Assembly (NCBI RefSeq): GCF_012726175.1
Contig: NZ_JAASAD010000020.1
Location: 1 to 64,000, forward strand
Source of the DNA: Micromonospora sp. HNM0581
GTDB lineage: Bacteria; Actinomycetota; Actinomycetes; Mycobacteriales; Micromonosporaceae
Direction: 5' to 3'
Length of the DNA stretch: 64,000 nucleotides
The number at the start of each line of letters is the position of its first letter. The stretch's first letter is position 1. The notes below the pieces were generated by a model, which did no database searches, was not told where the DNA came from, and was given only the letters and a program-made list of their open reading frames with translations. Positions 50,288 through 60,007 of this stretch are shown here, in pieces. The position numbers were made by a program, and so were the translations under genes.

Positions 50288-51648
50288 CGTCCACCACCGA
50301 CCAGGGGTCCGAAGGCACGAAGCGCGCCGGCACCGTCCGGAAGGGGGTGCTGGGTAACCGGGACTTCGCCAAGCTGTGGAGCGGCGAGACAGTTTCCCTG
50401 CTCGGCTCGCAGATCACCGAGTTCACGCTGCCCCTGGTCGCCATCATCACGTTGGGCGCGACGGCGTTCGAAGTCGGTCTGCTCAACGCTGCCCGCTACG
50501 TGCCGGTGGTGATGGTCTCACTGTTCGCCGGGGTCTGGCTCGATCGAGTACGGCGCCGTCCAGTGCTGATCAACAGCAACTTCGGACGGGCAGCGTTGAT
50601 CGCCCTCGTTCCGCTGGCAGCACTCACCGGCGTGCTCTCCATGGAACTGCTCTACCTGGTGGCGATCACGGTAGGGGCGCTGACCGTGATCTTCGATGTC
50701 GGCGTTCTCTCCTACCTGCCGGGGCTGGTCGAGCGACGGCACCTGGGCGACGCCAACGGCAAGATCCAGACCAGCTTCGCGCTGGCCGGGATCGCCGGCC
50801 CCGGTCTCGCCGGCCTACTTGTCGGCCTGCTCGAACCGCCCATCGTGCTGGCCTTCGACACCGCCACCTATCTCGCCTCGGCCGTGCTGCTCCTGGCGAT
50901 CCGGCGCCCTGAGCCGCTACCCGCGCAGCCCGCGGACCGCCCTTCGGTGACTGCCTCCATCGGAGAGGGTCTCCGGACGGTCTTCGGCAGCCCGATGCTG
51001 CGGCAGCTGCTCGCCCAGTCCGCCACCTTCAACCTGTTCCAGAACGCTGTGCTCACCGTGTTCGTCGTCTACGCCGTCCGGGAGCTCGGCCTGAGCCCCG
51101 CGCAGCTGGGCATCGTGGTCGGCGCAGGGTCGGTCGGAGCGCTCGTCGGCGCGCTGCTGAGTAATCGGATCCGGGAGGCGCTCGGCTTCGGCCGGGCGCT
51201 GCTGGTGGTGACTGTGACGGCCTGCCTGGCGCAACTACCGCTGTTGGTCCCCAGGAGCGGGAGCGTGCCGTCCATGATGCTGCTCGCCGCCGTGCTGGCG
51301 ATCTTCGGTGCCAGTCTGACGATCTACAACGTCAGCACCCTGACCCTACGTCAGGCAGTGACCCCCAATCGGCTGCTGGCCCGGATGAATGCCAGCTACC
51401 GCATGATCCTGTTCGGATCCGCCCCGGTCGGGGCACTGCTCGGCGGGACCCTGGCCGGCGTGGTCGGTCTCCGTTCGGCCCTCGTCGTCGCCGTCGTCGG
51501 TGTTACCACCCCGTTGCTGTGGACCTTCTTCTCACCGGTCTACCGGCTCACCGAGATCCCCACGGCTCCCGAGGAGCCTGCCGCCCCCGGATCCTCCACG
51601 CCCTCACCCGCCGCCACGAGCGGCGACCCGTCAGACAGACAGGAGTAG
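50284..51648 (+). CDS. MFS exporter
   Basis: This 454-residue major-facilitator protein has about 12 hydrophobic helices. The loop VWLDRVRRRPVLI after helix 2 is the MFS signature and WSGETVSLLGSQI begins helix 1, as in EntS-like siderophore and antibiotic exporters. It probably pumps out the finished product and gives self-resistance. A disordered Pro/Ser-rich tail ends the protein. Coupled at both ends of the operon with saccharopine and NRPS genes. Confidence 0.9.
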   Translation: MTSTTDQGSEGTKRAGTVRKGVLGNRDFAKLWSGETVSLLGSQITEFTLPLVAIITLGATAFEVGLLNAARYVPVVMVSLFAGVWLDRVRRRPVLINSNFGRAALIALVPLAALTGVLSMELLYLVAITVGALTVIFDVGVLSYLPGLVERRHLGDANGKIQTSFALAGIAGPGLAGLLVGLLEPPIVLAFDTATYLASAVLLLAIRRPEPLPAQPADRPSVTASIGEGLRTVFGSPMLRQLLAQSATFNLFQNAVLTVFVVYAVRELGLSPAQLGIVVGAGSVGALVGALLSNRIREALGFGRALLVVTVTACLAQLPLLVPRSGSVPSMMLLAAVLAIFGASLTIYNVSTLTLRQAVTPNRLLARMNASYRMILFGSAPVGALLGGTLAGVVGLRSALVVAVVGVTTPLLWTFFSPVYRLTEIPTAPEEPAAPGSSTPSPAATSGDPSDRQE

Positions 51649-51656
51649 CCATCAGC

Positions 51657-54600
51657 ATGGCAAGCCAGAGCAAGTCGCCGGAGACCGACCGCGCGGCGCT
51701 CACCGCGCGACTGCGGCAGGGCCGTACGGCACCGGCGCAATCCACGGCAATCCCGCGACGGCCAGTCGGCGTACACGCCCCGCTGTCGCTGGGGCAGGAA
51801 CAGCTGTGGTTCGTCCAGCAACTCGCCTCAGAAGCACCCATCTACACTGTCGCCGGGGCGCTCCGGATGCGCGGTGCGTTGGACGTTGCCACTCTGCGGC
51901 GGGCCCTCTCCACCATCGTGGCCCGGCACGAGTCGCTGCGTACCCGACTGATCGTGGTTGACGGCCTACCGGTCCAGCAGATCGACGATCCCGTTGCGGT
52001 CGAGCTGCCGGTCACGGACCTCAGCAGCGGCGACGCCACGGCCGAGGACGCGCTGCGACGCTTCACCGCCGACGAGGCGGCACGACCGTTCGACCTGGCT
52101 ACCGGGCCCTTGCTGCGGCTGCGGCTGGCCCGGCTCGACACCGACCTGCACGTGCTGGTCCTGGTGGCCCACCATACCGTGTTCGACGGCTGGTCGTACG
52201 GGGTGTTCCAGTCCGAACTCGCCGCACTGTACGAGGCAGAGGTGGCGGGGCGGCCTTCCGGGCTACCTGAGTTGCCCGTGCAGTTCGCCGACTACGCGTA
52301 CTGGGAGCGGGATCGGCTTCGCGGCGCGGCCCTCGACCGCCTCGTCGAGTACTGGCGGGAGACGCTACGTGGGGTGCCGGCGGTGCCTCTGCCAACCGAC
52401 CGGCCCCGCCCCAAGGTGCAGAGCTTCGAAGGTGACGCGCGGGTGGTCGTGGTCGACGCCGACACCCTCGACGGTCTGCGCAGCCTCAGCAGGAAGGAGG
52501 AGACCACCCTGTTCGTGACCCTGGTAGCCGCCTTCCAGACCCTGCTGTACCGGCTCAGCGGTCAAGACGACATCGTGGTCGGCACGGCCAGCGCCAACCG
52601 CAGCCGCACCGAGCTGGCGCCGATGATCGGCTACCTGGTCAACACCCTGCCGATCCGCACCGACCTCTCCGGTGACCCCACCTTCGTCGAGTTGCTCGCC
52701 CGGGTCAAGGCGGGCACCCTGCAGGCGTACGCCCACCAGGACCTTCCCTTCGCGAAGATGGTGGAGGCACTGCGCGTCGACCGGGACCCGAGCCGCTCGC
52801 CGATCTTTCAGATCGGATTCACGTACGCCGATTCGGGCGAGGCAAGGTCCGTCGCAGGCCTGGAGATGACGAACGACCCGGTGGAGCTGGCCGCCGCGAA
52901 GTTCGACCTCAACGTCGCAGCCGACGAGCGAGAGGGCGAACTGACGATCGAGGCTTCCTTCGCCACGGCACTGTTCGACGCCGAGACGATCGAGCGGATG
53001 CTGGGGCATCTGCGGATGCTGCTGGGCGGTGTCGTGACGAACCCCGACAGGCGCCTGTCGGCCCTGCCGCTGCTCACCCCGCAGGAGTACCACCGCGAAG
53101 TCGTCGAGTGGAACCGGACGCGGGTCGACCTCCCCACGATGTGCCTACACCAGCGGTTCGAGTGGCAGGTCAAGCGGAATCCGGACGCGACCGCAGCGGT
53201 CCTCGACGACGAACGACTCACCTACACCGAATTGAACGAGCGGGCCAACCAGGTGGCCCGACGGCTGCACCAGCTCGGGGTCGGCCCGGAGGTGCTGGTC
53301 GGAATCTGCATGGACCGTTCCCTGCACCGGCTCGTAGCGCTGCTCGGAGTGCTCAAAGCGGGCGGCGGCTACGTGCCGCTGGATCCCGAGTACCCGACCG
53401 AGCGGCTGTCGTACATGATGAACGACGCCGCGATTCCTGTCGTACTCACCGACGACGCCAGCATCGACGTGGTTCCGGCGACCGGAGCGGTGGTCCTCTC
53501 GATGGCCGCGGAGGCGGCAGCCCTGGCCGCTCTTCCCACGGACAACCCAGACTACCCAGTCGAGCCCTCGAACGCCGTCTACGTCATCTACACCTCAGGG
53601 TCGACGGGACGGCCGAAGGGCGTCGTGCTGGAACACCGACAGGTGATCAACTTCGTCATCGGTCAGGTCGAGAAGTGGCCGCTCGGCACCGACGACCGGA
53701 TCCTGCAGTTCGCCTCGCTGAACTTCGACGTGTCAGTCATGGACATGTTCCTGGCGCTCCTGTCGGGCGCGGCGGCGGTCTTCGGCTCGCGGGAGACACT
53801 GCTGTCACCGCCTCGACTCGCCGACCTCATGCGTAAGGAGCGGGTGACTTTCACTTGCATGCCGCCTGCGGTACTCAACCTCCTGACCACCGAGGAATTC
53901 CCCGACCTCCGGGTTCTGGTCTCCGCGGGAGAGGCGCTGTCGACGGCCCAGGTCAAGCAGTGGATCCGACCGGGTCTGCGGTTCCTCAACGGCTACGGCC
54001 CGACCGAGGTCTCGGTCGGTGCGATGATGATGGACCTCGACCTGGACAGCGCCGACCCGCCGCCCATCGGGCACCCACTGCCCAACTACCGCGCGTACGT
54101 CCTGGACCCGGCGCTCAACCCGGTACCGGTCGGGGTGGTGGGCGAACTACACCTCGGCGGCCCCGGTGTGGCCCGCGGCTACCTCAACCAGCCGGAGCTC
54201 ACCGCGCAGCGGTTCCTCCGCAACCCGTTCGGCGACGACCCCGACGACCGGATCTACAAGACTGGCGACCTCGTCCGGCGGCTGGCCGACGGTAGTGTCC
54301 AGTTCATCGGCCGGATCGACGACCAGGTCAAGATCCGAGGACTGCGGATCGAGCTGGGTGAGATCGAGGCGCTACTCGAGTCCCACCCGGGCGTGGCGCA
54401 GGCCCTCGTGGTGGTCGACACCGACCGCGCCGGTGAGAAACAGCTGATCGGTTACGTACGCGGCGACGCCCGAAAGGTCACCCCTGCGGAGCTGCGAGCC
54501 CACCTCTCGCAGCGGGTGCCCGGGTACATGGTGCCGCCACATATCCTGGTGCTCGCGGGGTTCCCGCTCACCCTCAACGGGAAAATTGACCGGGCGGCTC

Positions 54601-55730
54601 TGCCGTCACCCGACGAGAACGACGAGGAGCGCGAGCACACTCCGCCCCGTACCGTCATCGAGGCGGTGCTGACCAGCCTCTACGCCGACCTACTCAAGGC
54701 AGGCGATGTCGGGGTGGAGGACAGCTTCTTCGACCTCAGCGGCAACTCCTTGCAGGCCATGCAGCTGGTCACCCGGCTGCGGGACGAGCTGGCGGTGGAC
54801 GTTGACGTCACCGCGATCTTCCTCGCCCCCACCCCTGCCCAGCTCGCCACCGTGCTGCGGGAACGGCACGGTCTGACCGACTCCCCACTGGACGAGACGG
54901 AGTTGCTCCCCGCCACGTCCAGTGGCGGATCGACTGGGAGCGCCGACGATCCGAAGCAGTTGGTCCGGCTCGCTGGCGATGGTGGTGGGCCGGTGCTGTT
55001 CCTGGTGCACGGGGCCGGCGGGACGGTCTACAACCTCGCGCAGCTGGCCGGTGAACTCGCGGACGTGTTCACCGTCTATGGCATCGAGGCGCCGGGCCTG
55101 CGCGGGAGTTCGGCCGACTCGCTGGCCGAAGTGGTGGCCGACTACCTCAACATCGTCCGCGAAGTACAGTCGACCGGCCCGTACTACCTCGGTGGCTGGT
55201 CGATGGGGGGCATCGTCGCTTTCGAAATGGCACACCAGCTGGAGGCCGCCGGTGAGCAGGTGGCCTTCCTGGCGGTGCTGGACGCGCCCTTCCAACTGCC
55301 GGACTGGCTGGCCACCTCCGAGGAGGTGAAGGCGGCCCGCTTCGTCTCCGACGCGATCGATCAACTCGGTGTCGACCCGGCCGCGGTCCCGGATCGGGAC
55401 CTGCCGGCCCAGCGGCAGATCGACTGGTTGGTGGCGCAACTGGAGGGCACCCTCCCCGCCGTTGGGAGTGTCCGCGAGGAGATCACCCGCCGGCACGAGC
55501 TGTTCCGGGCGCACATGCATCTGCTCTCCGCCTACCAACCGAGGGCAGAGGTGGAGGCCAACGCTTTGGTGGTCTGCGCCAGGGAGTCGCCGGACACCCG
55601 AGCGCTGTGGCAGGGGGTGCTGACCGGCGACGTGCAGACCATGCGGGTCACCGGCGACCATTACACGATGCTGCAGACGGTGAGCAGTCGCAAGATCGCG
55701 GCTGCCATCCGCATGTCGGTCGAGACCTGA
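51657..55730 (+). CDS. NRPS: condensation - adenylation - carrier - thioesterase (termination module)
   Basis: The 1357 residues comprise a condensation domain (~45-480) with intact HHTVFDG (172-178), an adenylation domain (~495-985) with YTSGSTGRPKG and FDVSVMD (690-696), a carrier with GNSLQ (Ser1031), and a thioesterase (~1105-1357) with GGWSMGG (Ser1182) and GDHYTM His. The pocket residues read by eye are D-V-M-C-V-A-G-V-G-K, which does not match a code I know, so the substrate is not predicted. The condensation domain looks like a normal LCL type. The TE would release the peptide by hydrolysis or cyclisation. ATG 51657 follows AGGAG. This is the last gene of the rightward operon. Confidence 0.9.
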   Translation: MASQSKSPETDRAALTARLRQGRTAPAQSTAIPRRPVGVHAPLSLGQEQLWFVQQLASEAPIYTVAGALRMRGALDVATLRRALSTIVARHESLRTRLIVVDGLPVQQIDDPVAVELPVTDLSSGDATAEDALRRFTADEAARPFDLATGPLLRLRLARLDTDLHVLVLVAHHTVFDGWSYGVFQSELAALYEAEVAGRPSGLPELPVQFADYAYWERDRLRGAALDRLVEYWRETLRGVPAVPLPTDRPRPKVQSFEGDARVVVVDADTLDGLRSLSRKEETTLFVTLVAAFQTLLYRLSGQDDIVVGTASANRSRTELAPMIGYLVNTLPIRTDLSGDPTFVELLARVKAGTLQAYAHQDLPFAKMVEALRVDRDPSRSPIFQIGFTYADSGEARSVAGLEMTNDPVELAAAKFDLNVAADEREGELTIEASFATALFDAETIERMLGHLRMLLGGVVTNPDRRLSALPLLTPQEYHREVVEWNRTRVDLPTMCLHQRFEWQVKRNPDATAAVLDDERLTYTELNERANQVARRLHQLGVGPEVLVGICMDRSLHRLVALLGVLKAGGGYVPLDPEYPTERLSYMMNDAAIPVVLTDDASIDVVPATGAVVLSMAAEAAALAALPTDNPDYPVEPSNAVYVIYTSGSTGRPKGVVLEHRQVINFVIGQVEKWPLGTDDRILQFASLNFDVSVMDMFLALLSGAAAVFGSRETLLSPPRLADLMRKERVTFTCMPPAVLNLLTTEEFPDLRVLVSAGEALSTAQVKQWIRPGLRFLNGYGPTEVSVGAMMMDLDLDSADPPPIGHPLPNYRAYVLDPALNPVPVGVVGELHLGGPGVARGYLNQPELTAQRFLRNPFGDDPDDRIYKTGDLVRRLADGSVQFIGRIDDQVKIRGLRIELGEIEALLESHPGVAQALVVVDTDRAGEKQLIGYVRGDARKVTPAELRAHLSQRVPGYMVPPHILVLAGFPLTLNGKIDRAALPSPDENDEEREHTPPRTVIEAVLTSLYADLLKAGDVGVEDSFFDLSGNSLQAMQLVTRLRDELAVDVDVTAIFLAPTPAQLATVLRERHGLTDSPLDETELLPATSSGGSTGSADDPKQLVRLAGDGGGPVLFLVHGAGGTVYNLAQLAGELADVFTVYGIEAPGLRGSSADSLAEVVADYLNIVREVQSTGPYYLGGWSMGGIVAFEMAHQLEAAGEQVAFLAVLDAPFQLPDWLATSEEVKAARFVSDAIDQLGVDPAAVPDRDLPAQRQIDWLVAQLEGTLPAVGSVREEITRRHELFRAHMHLLSAYQPRAEVEANALVVCARESPDTRALWQGVLTGDVQTMRVTGDHYTMLQTVSSRKIAAAIRMSVET

Positions 55731-55737
55731 CCTTTAC

Positions 55738-55773
55738 GCCGGTGGCGAGACGACACGAGGTCTCGCCACCGGC
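55738..55773. terminator. Bidirectional hairpin terminator between convergent operons
   Basis: GCCGGTGGCGAGAC (55738-55751) and GTCTCGCCACCGGC (55760-55773) pair perfectly over 14 bp with an 8-base loop. It sits just after the last NRPS gene and before the end of the opposing ATP-grasp gene. It probably ends both transcripts. There is no T-run. Confidence 0.75.
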
Positions 55774-55839
55774 CACAGCCGCCCCTGTCAGTCTCGGTCC
55801 TTCGTTGGCGCAGGTCGGACGGAATCCGAAGCGCACAGC

Positions 55840-57093
55840 TCAGACTTCGGTATAGCGTACGGCCCCCGCCGCTTTCAGGAGTGCGGACCGACACTCCTGC
55901 GCGGTGTCGGCCACCGCCGTCACGTACGCGATCCGTCCCCAGAGCGTGCCCTTGGGCGGCGGCGACACGGTAAGGCCCGGTTCAGCCAGCACCACCGCCC
56001 GGTCGACGGCGGCGGGTAGCAGCGCGCGGTCGATCGTCACCGTACCGATGGTCGTGTCGTCGGCGTCTACGTAGAAGAAGCGCACCCCGGCGACCTGTCG
56101 CCGGGTCGGGACGCTCGCCGAAGACCGGCCACAGGCGGCCGCCGCTGCGATCTGGGCCGGATCGAGTCCGGTGGCCAGCATTCCAAGGTACGGGATCAGG
56201 TCGCCGCCGAGCCGGCCGTTGACCTCGATCAGGTGAGGCCCCTGGGCAGTGAGCATGAACTCGGTGTGCGTCCAGCCGTCGCGGAAGCCCAGCGTGTCGT
56301 GCGTGTGCTGGAGCAGCACGCGGAACTCGTCGTCGTCAAGCAGCGGATCTGTCGCGTCCACCAGGTGTCCGATCTCCTCGGCGTACGGCGGAAAGCCTAC
56401 GGACTTGCGGCCGATGAACATCGGGACGACCCGGCCATCGGTCACCACGGCGTCCACACTGATCTCGTCGCCGATCAGACACTCCTCGACCAGGACCGGC
56501 CCGTCGGTGCTGTAGTAGACCGGGTCGGGCGGGCGGGTGTTCCGTGTGAACGGAAAGAACCGATGCAGTGCCTCAGCGTCGTCCACCCTTACGACTCCGA
56601 GGCTGGCACCCAGCCCACGGGGCTTGAGGATGATGGGGTATCCGATCGAGTCAGCCGCCGCGCATGCCTGCTGCACGGTGCTCACCTCGACCGAAGCGGG
56701 CTGCGGAACGCCGGCATGGCGAAGCGCCTGCCGGGTCTGGGCCTTGTCCCGTAACCGCCAGATCACCATCGGGTCACCGTTGCGGCATTTCAACTCCTGT
56801 GCAATGTGGGCGGTCGCGTGGATCCGTCCCTCGTCCCAGCAGAGCACCCCATCGAACGGTGCGGCGTCATGCAGCCCGCGTGCTGTCGCCGCCATCGCCG
56901 GGCCATCGACGGTGCTGTCCAGTACGGTCCAGCCATCAAGGTAGGGACGTTCCCAGGTCGGCTCCACCGTGTGGAACAGGTGCACCTGGTAACTAGAGCC
57001 GATCGAGGCGAGCAGGTACTCCCGGTACGCCCGCATGCCGCTGGCCACGAGCAACAGCCTGGGTCGGTTGGCGGCCTCGGTGACGGAGGTCAT
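55840..57093 (-). CDS. ATP-grasp amide ligase 1
   Basis: This 417-residue ATP-grasp enzyme has IGYPIILKPRGLGASLGVVR (ATP-binding Lys and glycine loop) and a metal site in LIEVNGRLGGDLIPY. The family, like L-amino-acid ligases, joins carboxylates to amines through an acyl phosphate. In the second hydrazine operon it may link the hydrazino acid or its peptide to an amino acid. ATG 57093 is fixed by AGGAG six bases upstream; the long in-frame extension to 57384 overlaps the neighbour and is not needed. It is the last gene of the leftward operon. Confidence 0.85.
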   Translation of the reverse strand: MTSVTEAANRPRLLLVASGMRAYREYLLASIGSSYQVHLFHTVEPTWERPYLDGWTVLDSTVDGPAMAATARGLHDAAPFDGVLCWDEGRIHATAHIAQELKCRNGDPMVIWRLRDKAQTRQALRHAGVPQPASVEVSTVQQACAAADSIGYPIILKPRGLGASLGVVRVDDAEALHRFFPFTRNTRPPDPVYYSTDGPVLVEECLIGDEISVDAVVTDGRVVPMFIGRKSVGFPPYAEEIGHLVDATDPLLDDDEFRVLLQHTHDTLGFRDGWTHTEFMLTAQGPHLIEVNGRLGGDLIPYLGMLATGLDPAQIAAAAACGRSSASVPTRRQVAGVRFFYVDADDTTIGTVTIDRALLPAAVDRAVVLAEPGLTVSPPPKGTLWGRIAYVTAVADTAQECRSALLKAAGAVRYTEV

Positions 57094-57173
57094 CTGGAAC
57101 TCCTGACGTGTGATGGGGTGGGAAATCGCGGTCCGGGTCCCTGTTGGTGCCGAGCAGGCCGGAACCGGGTGGG

Positions 57174-57557
57174 TCAGGTGTGTGCGTTCGGCGGGGACCC
57201 TGCAATCTCCTCGATCTGAGACACGCCGCTGGCGGCGTGGACCCCATGACGCCGCCACGTCTCGTGTAACACGATGCGCCCGTCGGGCAGGATCTCGGGG
57301 GTGCTGTGACACTCGCCGACGACGATCCGTCCGTCGTCCAGCACCATGCAGTACGCGAAGTCGATCGATCCGTCCGGCTGGCACCGCCCGGTGAGGGTGC
57401 CCCGACGAGCGTGGCCTCCGGTGAACTCGCCCCAGAGCAGGTCGCCATCCTGGTAGTAGGTCGCGACGCGGCTGTGCTCCCCGCTGCCGTCCGCGATCGG
57501 CCGGAACTGGCGCCCGTGATAGTTGATCGAGACAGTTTCGGGATGCGGTGAGGACAC
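57174..57557 (-). CDS. Small beta-rich protein of the family loosely annotated N-acetylglutamate synthase
   Basis: This 127-residue protein has the repetitive strand pattern YYQDGDLLWGEFTGGHARRG, TLTGRCQPDGSIDFAY and ECHSTPEILPDGRIVLHETW, typical of a small beta-sandwich family widely but doubtfully labelled N-acetylglutamate synthase. It contains no acetyl-CoA loop, so that activity is unlikely. Its position between an ATP-grasp and an alcohol dehydrogenase suggests binding or tailoring in the pathway. GTG 57557 follows AGGAG. Confidence 0.6.
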   Translation of the reverse strand: MSSPHPETVSINYHGRQFRPIADGSGEHSRVATYYQDGDLLWGEFTGGHARRGTLTGRCQPDGSIDFAYCMVLDDGRIVVGECHSTPEILPDGRIVLHETWRRHGVHAASGVSQIEEIAGSPPNAHT

Positions 57558-57608
57558 GGATACTCCTTGAACGTGAGACAGGCCAGGCCCGGCGAAGGTG
57601 GAAGGTGG

Positions 57609-58700
57609 TCAGTCGAAAACGATGACGCTGCGCAGCACATCGCCACGGCGCATGCGCTCGAACGCGACCTCGACGTCGCCCAACCCGATCCGCTCGGTGA
57701 CGAACACATCGAGCGGCAGCCGGCCCTGCAGGTGCAGATCGACCAGCATCGGCATGTCCCTGGCGGGAAGGCAGTCGCCGTACCAGGAGGTCTTGTAGCT
57801 GCCGCCCCGCAGGAACAGGTCCAGCAGCGGCATATCCAGTTGCATCGACGAGCTTGGCCTAGCCACCAGAACGAAGGTGCCGCCGATGGAGCGCGCGTAG
57901 AAGGCCTGGCGCCAGGTCTCCGGAAACCCGGCCGCGTCGATGGTCACGTCGGCGCCGAGCCCCCCTGTGATCTGCCGGATCCGGGCGACCACGTTCGGTT
58001 CCCGGCTGGCGTCGACGACATGGGTGGCGCCCAAGCGCGTGGCCACCGGCAGCTTTCGTGGGTCGATGTCGACAGCGACGATGGTCGTCGCTCCGGCCAG
58101 TCGCGCCCCGGCCACGGCCGCGCATCCCACCCCCCCACAGCCGATCACTGCGACGGTGTCTCCGGGTCCGACGCCTCCGGTGTGCATCGCCGCACCGAGT
58201 CCGGACATCACACCGCAGCCGAGGAGGCAGGCGGTGGCCGGGTCCACCGCCTTGTCGACCAGGGTGCATTGGCCCGCGTGGACCAAGGTGAGCCGTGCGA
58301 AGGCGCCGATACCCAGCGCCGGCCCGAGCGGTTCCCCGCTGGTCAACGTCATCGTTCGACTGGCGGTGAAGTCGTCCAGACACGCCTCGGGTACGCCGCG
58401 TCGGCAGGGGCGACAGCGCCCGCAGACTGCTCGCCAGTTGAGAATGACGAAGTCACCCGGAGCGACGTGCCTCACGTTGTCGCCCACCTGCTCGACGGTC
58501 CCGGCGGCCTCATGCCCCAGCAGGTACGGAAAGCCGGAGCCGATGACGCCGTCGCGATAGTGCAGATCGGTGTGGCAGACCCCGCAGGCCAGCACCCGCA
58601 CCGTCGCCTCGTCCGGTCCTGGATCCGGGACCACGACGTCGCGAATCTGCACCGGTCGGCCCGGACCGAGCGACACCACGGCCTCGACTGTCTGCGCCAT
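57609..58700 (-). CDS. Zinc alcohol dehydrogenase of the S-(hydroxymethyl)mycothiol dehydrogenase type
   Basis: This 363-residue medium-chain dehydrogenase has catalytic zinc site GVCHTDLHYRDG and LLGHEAAGTVEQVGD, structural zinc cysteines in CGRCRPCRRGVPEAC, and NAD(P) loop VIGCGGVGCAAVAGA. Phrases such as ILNWRAVCG and LVHAGQCTLVD place it with mycothiol-dependent formaldehyde dehydrogenases. Here it could remove formaldehyde made during hydrazine oxidation or reduce/oxidise a small aldehyde intermediate. The ATG at 58700 begins at the normal family N-terminus. Confidence 0.85.
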   Translation of the reverse strand: MAQTVEAVVSLGPGRPVQIRDVVVPDPGPDEATVRVLACGVCHTDLHYRDGVIGSGFPYLLGHEAAGTVEQVGDNVRHVAPGDFVILNWRAVCGRCRPCRRGVPEACLDDFTASRTMTLTSGEPLGPALGIGAFARLTLVHAGQCTLVDKAVDPATACLLGCGVMSGLGAAMHTGGVGPGDTVAVIGCGGVGCAAVAGARLAGATTIVAVDIDPRKLPVATRLGATHVVDASREPNVVARIRQITGGLGADVTIDAAGFPETWRQAFYARSIGGTFVLVARPSSSMQLDMPLLDLFLRGGSYKTSWYGDCLPARDMPMLVDLHLQGRLPLDVFVTERIGLGDVEVAFERMRRGDVLRSVIVFD

Positions 58701-58762
58701 GAACGGTCGTCCTTGTCTGTCTGTCCTGCTGCTACGGGGGCGGGCTGGCGGCACGGTCAGGA

Positions 58763-60007
58763 TCAGTCGGCGAATTCCACCTCGATCAGGTCCGCGAACC
58801 GGATCATCGTGGCGCAGGCGTCCTGCTGTGAGGTCCCCGTGGTGCCGAGGAACCCGAGGATCGTGTTGCCGTGCGGCGGACGCTTGATCACGTCACCCGG
58901 CCGGGCAGTGATCTTGAGGTCGAACGTCCGGTCCGACTCGCTGACCTCGGCGGGCACGTGCACCGTGCCGATGGTTCCGGCGGCACAGATCAGACACATC
59001 GAAGCGGTGTGCGTACCGGTGGGCTGGAAGTGCCGCACCCGGGGCCGCACGCCACGCGCGACGTCGATGGCGGCCGCGATCGGGTCGTGGTCGGCGGTCA
59101 ACTTGGCGATCTTGTCGAGCCCGCCGCCGCCGGCCCGTGCGGCGATCTCCAGAAGGTACGGCCTTCCGTCGTGGAACCGTACCTCCGCGTGCGCCACGCT
59201 GCGCCGCAGCCCCTGCGCCCGGATCCCGGCGGTGACCGCCTCGTGCACCGCTGCCAGGTCTTGCGGGCTCATCGACGTCGGGGCGTGGTGGACATCGTCG
59301 TCGAAGGTTTGCCCCTCCATGGTGATCCGATCGACGACCGAGCCGAGGTACACCTCGTCGTCCCAGACGACCACCTCCATCAGGTGCTCGGTACCGTCCA
59401 GGAACGACTCCACCAGTAGGCCGCTTGGTCCGAGGTTCAACCCGTCCGGCTCGGACCGCGCCCAGACCATGTCCCGGCTGCCCTCCTGCGCCTGTTCGTA
59501 CCGCTCGGCCAACTCGGCCGGGGAGCCTGCCTTGAACACGAAGTTGCTCGCGGCGCCGTGCGTGGGCTTGATGACGACCGGATATCCGATTTCTTCCGCC
59601 GCAGCGTGTGCGGCGGCCACCGTATTGGTCAACCGGAAGCGCGGGGAGGGCGCACCGACCCGCTCGTACGCCTGCCGCATCAAGTACTTGTTGCGGCACC
59701 TGACCGCGGTCTCGACCCCGATACCGGGTAGACCGAGGGCCTCGGCCACCGCCGCCACGGTGATCACCGACGACTCGGAGAAGGTCAACACTCCGTCGAA
59801 ACCCTCGGCTTGGTGCCACTGTTTGCTGACGGCGATGATGTCGTCGATGTGGCGGGAGCCGACCACCCGGTACCGCTCGGCGGGCCAGAATTCCGGCTCG
59901 CCCTCACCGTTGAGCACGTACAGGGTTGCGCCTAAGGCTTCTACCTGAGCATAACGCGACAGGTAGTACTCCAGATACTGGCGAGCCTCGATGGCGAGTA
60001 GCTTCAT
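58763..60007 (-). CDS. ATP-grasp amide ligase 2
   Basis: This 414-residue ATP-grasp ligase has IGYPVVIKPTHGAASNFVF for ATP binding, MEVVVWDDEVYLG, and LLEIAARAGGGGLDK with the Mg-binding Glu/Asn-type site. It is distinct in sequence from ATP-grasp 1. It starts at ATG 60007, overlapping the MetRS-like stop, with AGGAGG upstream. Coupling to the N-N forming genes suggests it amidates the hydrazino product, perhaps using a free amino acid. Confidence 0.87.
   Translation of the reverse strand: MKLLAIEARQYLEYYLSRYAQVEALGATLYVLNGEGEPEFWPAERYRVVGSRHIDDIIAVSKQWHQAEGFDGVLTFSESSVITVAAVAEALGLPGIGVETAVRCRNKYLMRQAYERVGAPSPRFRLTNTVAAAHAAAEEIGYPVVIKPTHGAASNFVFKAGSPAELAERYEQAQEGSRDMVWARSEPDGLNLGPSGLLVESFLDGTEHLMEVVVWDDEVYLGSVVDRITMEGQTFDDDVHHAPTSMSPQDLAAVHEAVTAGIRAQGLRRSVAHAEVRFHDGRPYLLEIAARAGGGGLDKIAKLTADHDPIAAAIDVARGVRPRVRHFQPTGTHTASMCLICAAGTIGTVHVPAEVSESDRTFDLKITARPGDVIKRPPHGNTILGFLGTTGTSQQDACATMIRFADLIEVEFAD

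Noticed and set aside
57094..57384. Upstream extension of ATP-grasp 1
   Set aside because: It is Arg-rich noise overlapping the small beta-protein gene; ATG 57093 has a proper ribosome site.
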